From NCBI GenBank assembly GCA_946122785.1, contig CAMGYJ010000011.1, positions 56,284,449 through 56,348,448 on the forward strand: a stretch of 64,000 nt of DNA, read 5' to 3'. Every line of letters starts with the position of its first letter. Positions within the stretch are counted from its first letter, which is position 1. This DNA comes from Linum tenue (lineage: Eukaryota > Streptophyta > Magnoliopsida > Malpighiales > Linaceae). The notes beneath the pieces are model-generated. The model saw only the letters and a program-made list of their open reading frames with translations, was not told where the DNA came from and did no database searches. Positions 63,932 to 64,000 of this stretch are shown piece by piece. The position numbers were made by a program, and so were the translations under genes.

Positions 63932-64000
63932 GATCGCCCCCGCCAATATAGCAAAACCCTGTTTCCCAGGAAGAAGAACCACCACGTCAATCAAAGGGAT

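Overview
This window is nuclear DNA from a flowering plant, almost certainly a eudicot. Genes are split by short AT-rich introns, and the spliced proteins match plant families: a two-B3 VRN1-like protein, a BOR-type borate transporter, an AKT1-type Shaker K+ channel, Ran, a CYP734A P450 and an ENT/Agenet protein. A eukaryotic tRNA-Pro with internal promoter boxes and many plant-type MITEs agree. I cannot name the species. All exon joins below were made by eye from splice signals, reading phase and family sequence, so transcript data would be the final arbiter.

Layout. Positions 1-16 kb are gene-dense: the 3' end of a RING-CH membrane E3 ligase (+), then on the minus strand an SDR oxidoreductase, a BMT5-like (DUF2431) Rossmann methyltransferase-like protein, a two-B3 VRN1-like DNA-binding protein, a BOR4-like boron transporter (12 coding exons, 653 aa) and an AKT1-type K+ channel (11 coding exons, 894 aa). 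From 16 to 22.6 kb the DNA is TE-rich, with a hAT-type MITE and a lone tRNA-Pro(AGG). From 22.6 to 28.9 kb there are three housekeeping-type genes: a 130-aa plant protein of unknown function, a 75-aa membrane protein whose last 31-bp exon lies 1.5 kb from the rest, and Ran, divergent from it across a shared promoter with TGGGCC elements. Positions 28.9-50.3 kb are about 21 kb without a convincing protein gene: a perfect-period 3 x 210 bp tandem repeat, MITEs and retroelement scraps, including a 712-bp element that carries a long hairpin built of roughly 30-bp units. At 50.3-53.2 kb sits CYP734A (BAS1-like brassinosteroid inactivation). Positions 53.2-62.4 kb are again empty of recognisable genes. 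The right edge holds an Agenet + ENT domain protein (-).

The genes do not form a pathway. Two adjacent ones are root nutrient transporters (boron, potassium), and CYP734A controls hormone level. I found no operon, phage, CRISPR or defence-type system. The most unusual items are three GC-AG introns in the two neighbouring transporter genes (one offers two donors 7 nt apart that would switch the borate transporter's tail), the hairpin-bearing MITE, and the triplicated 210-bp unit that stays open in one frame.
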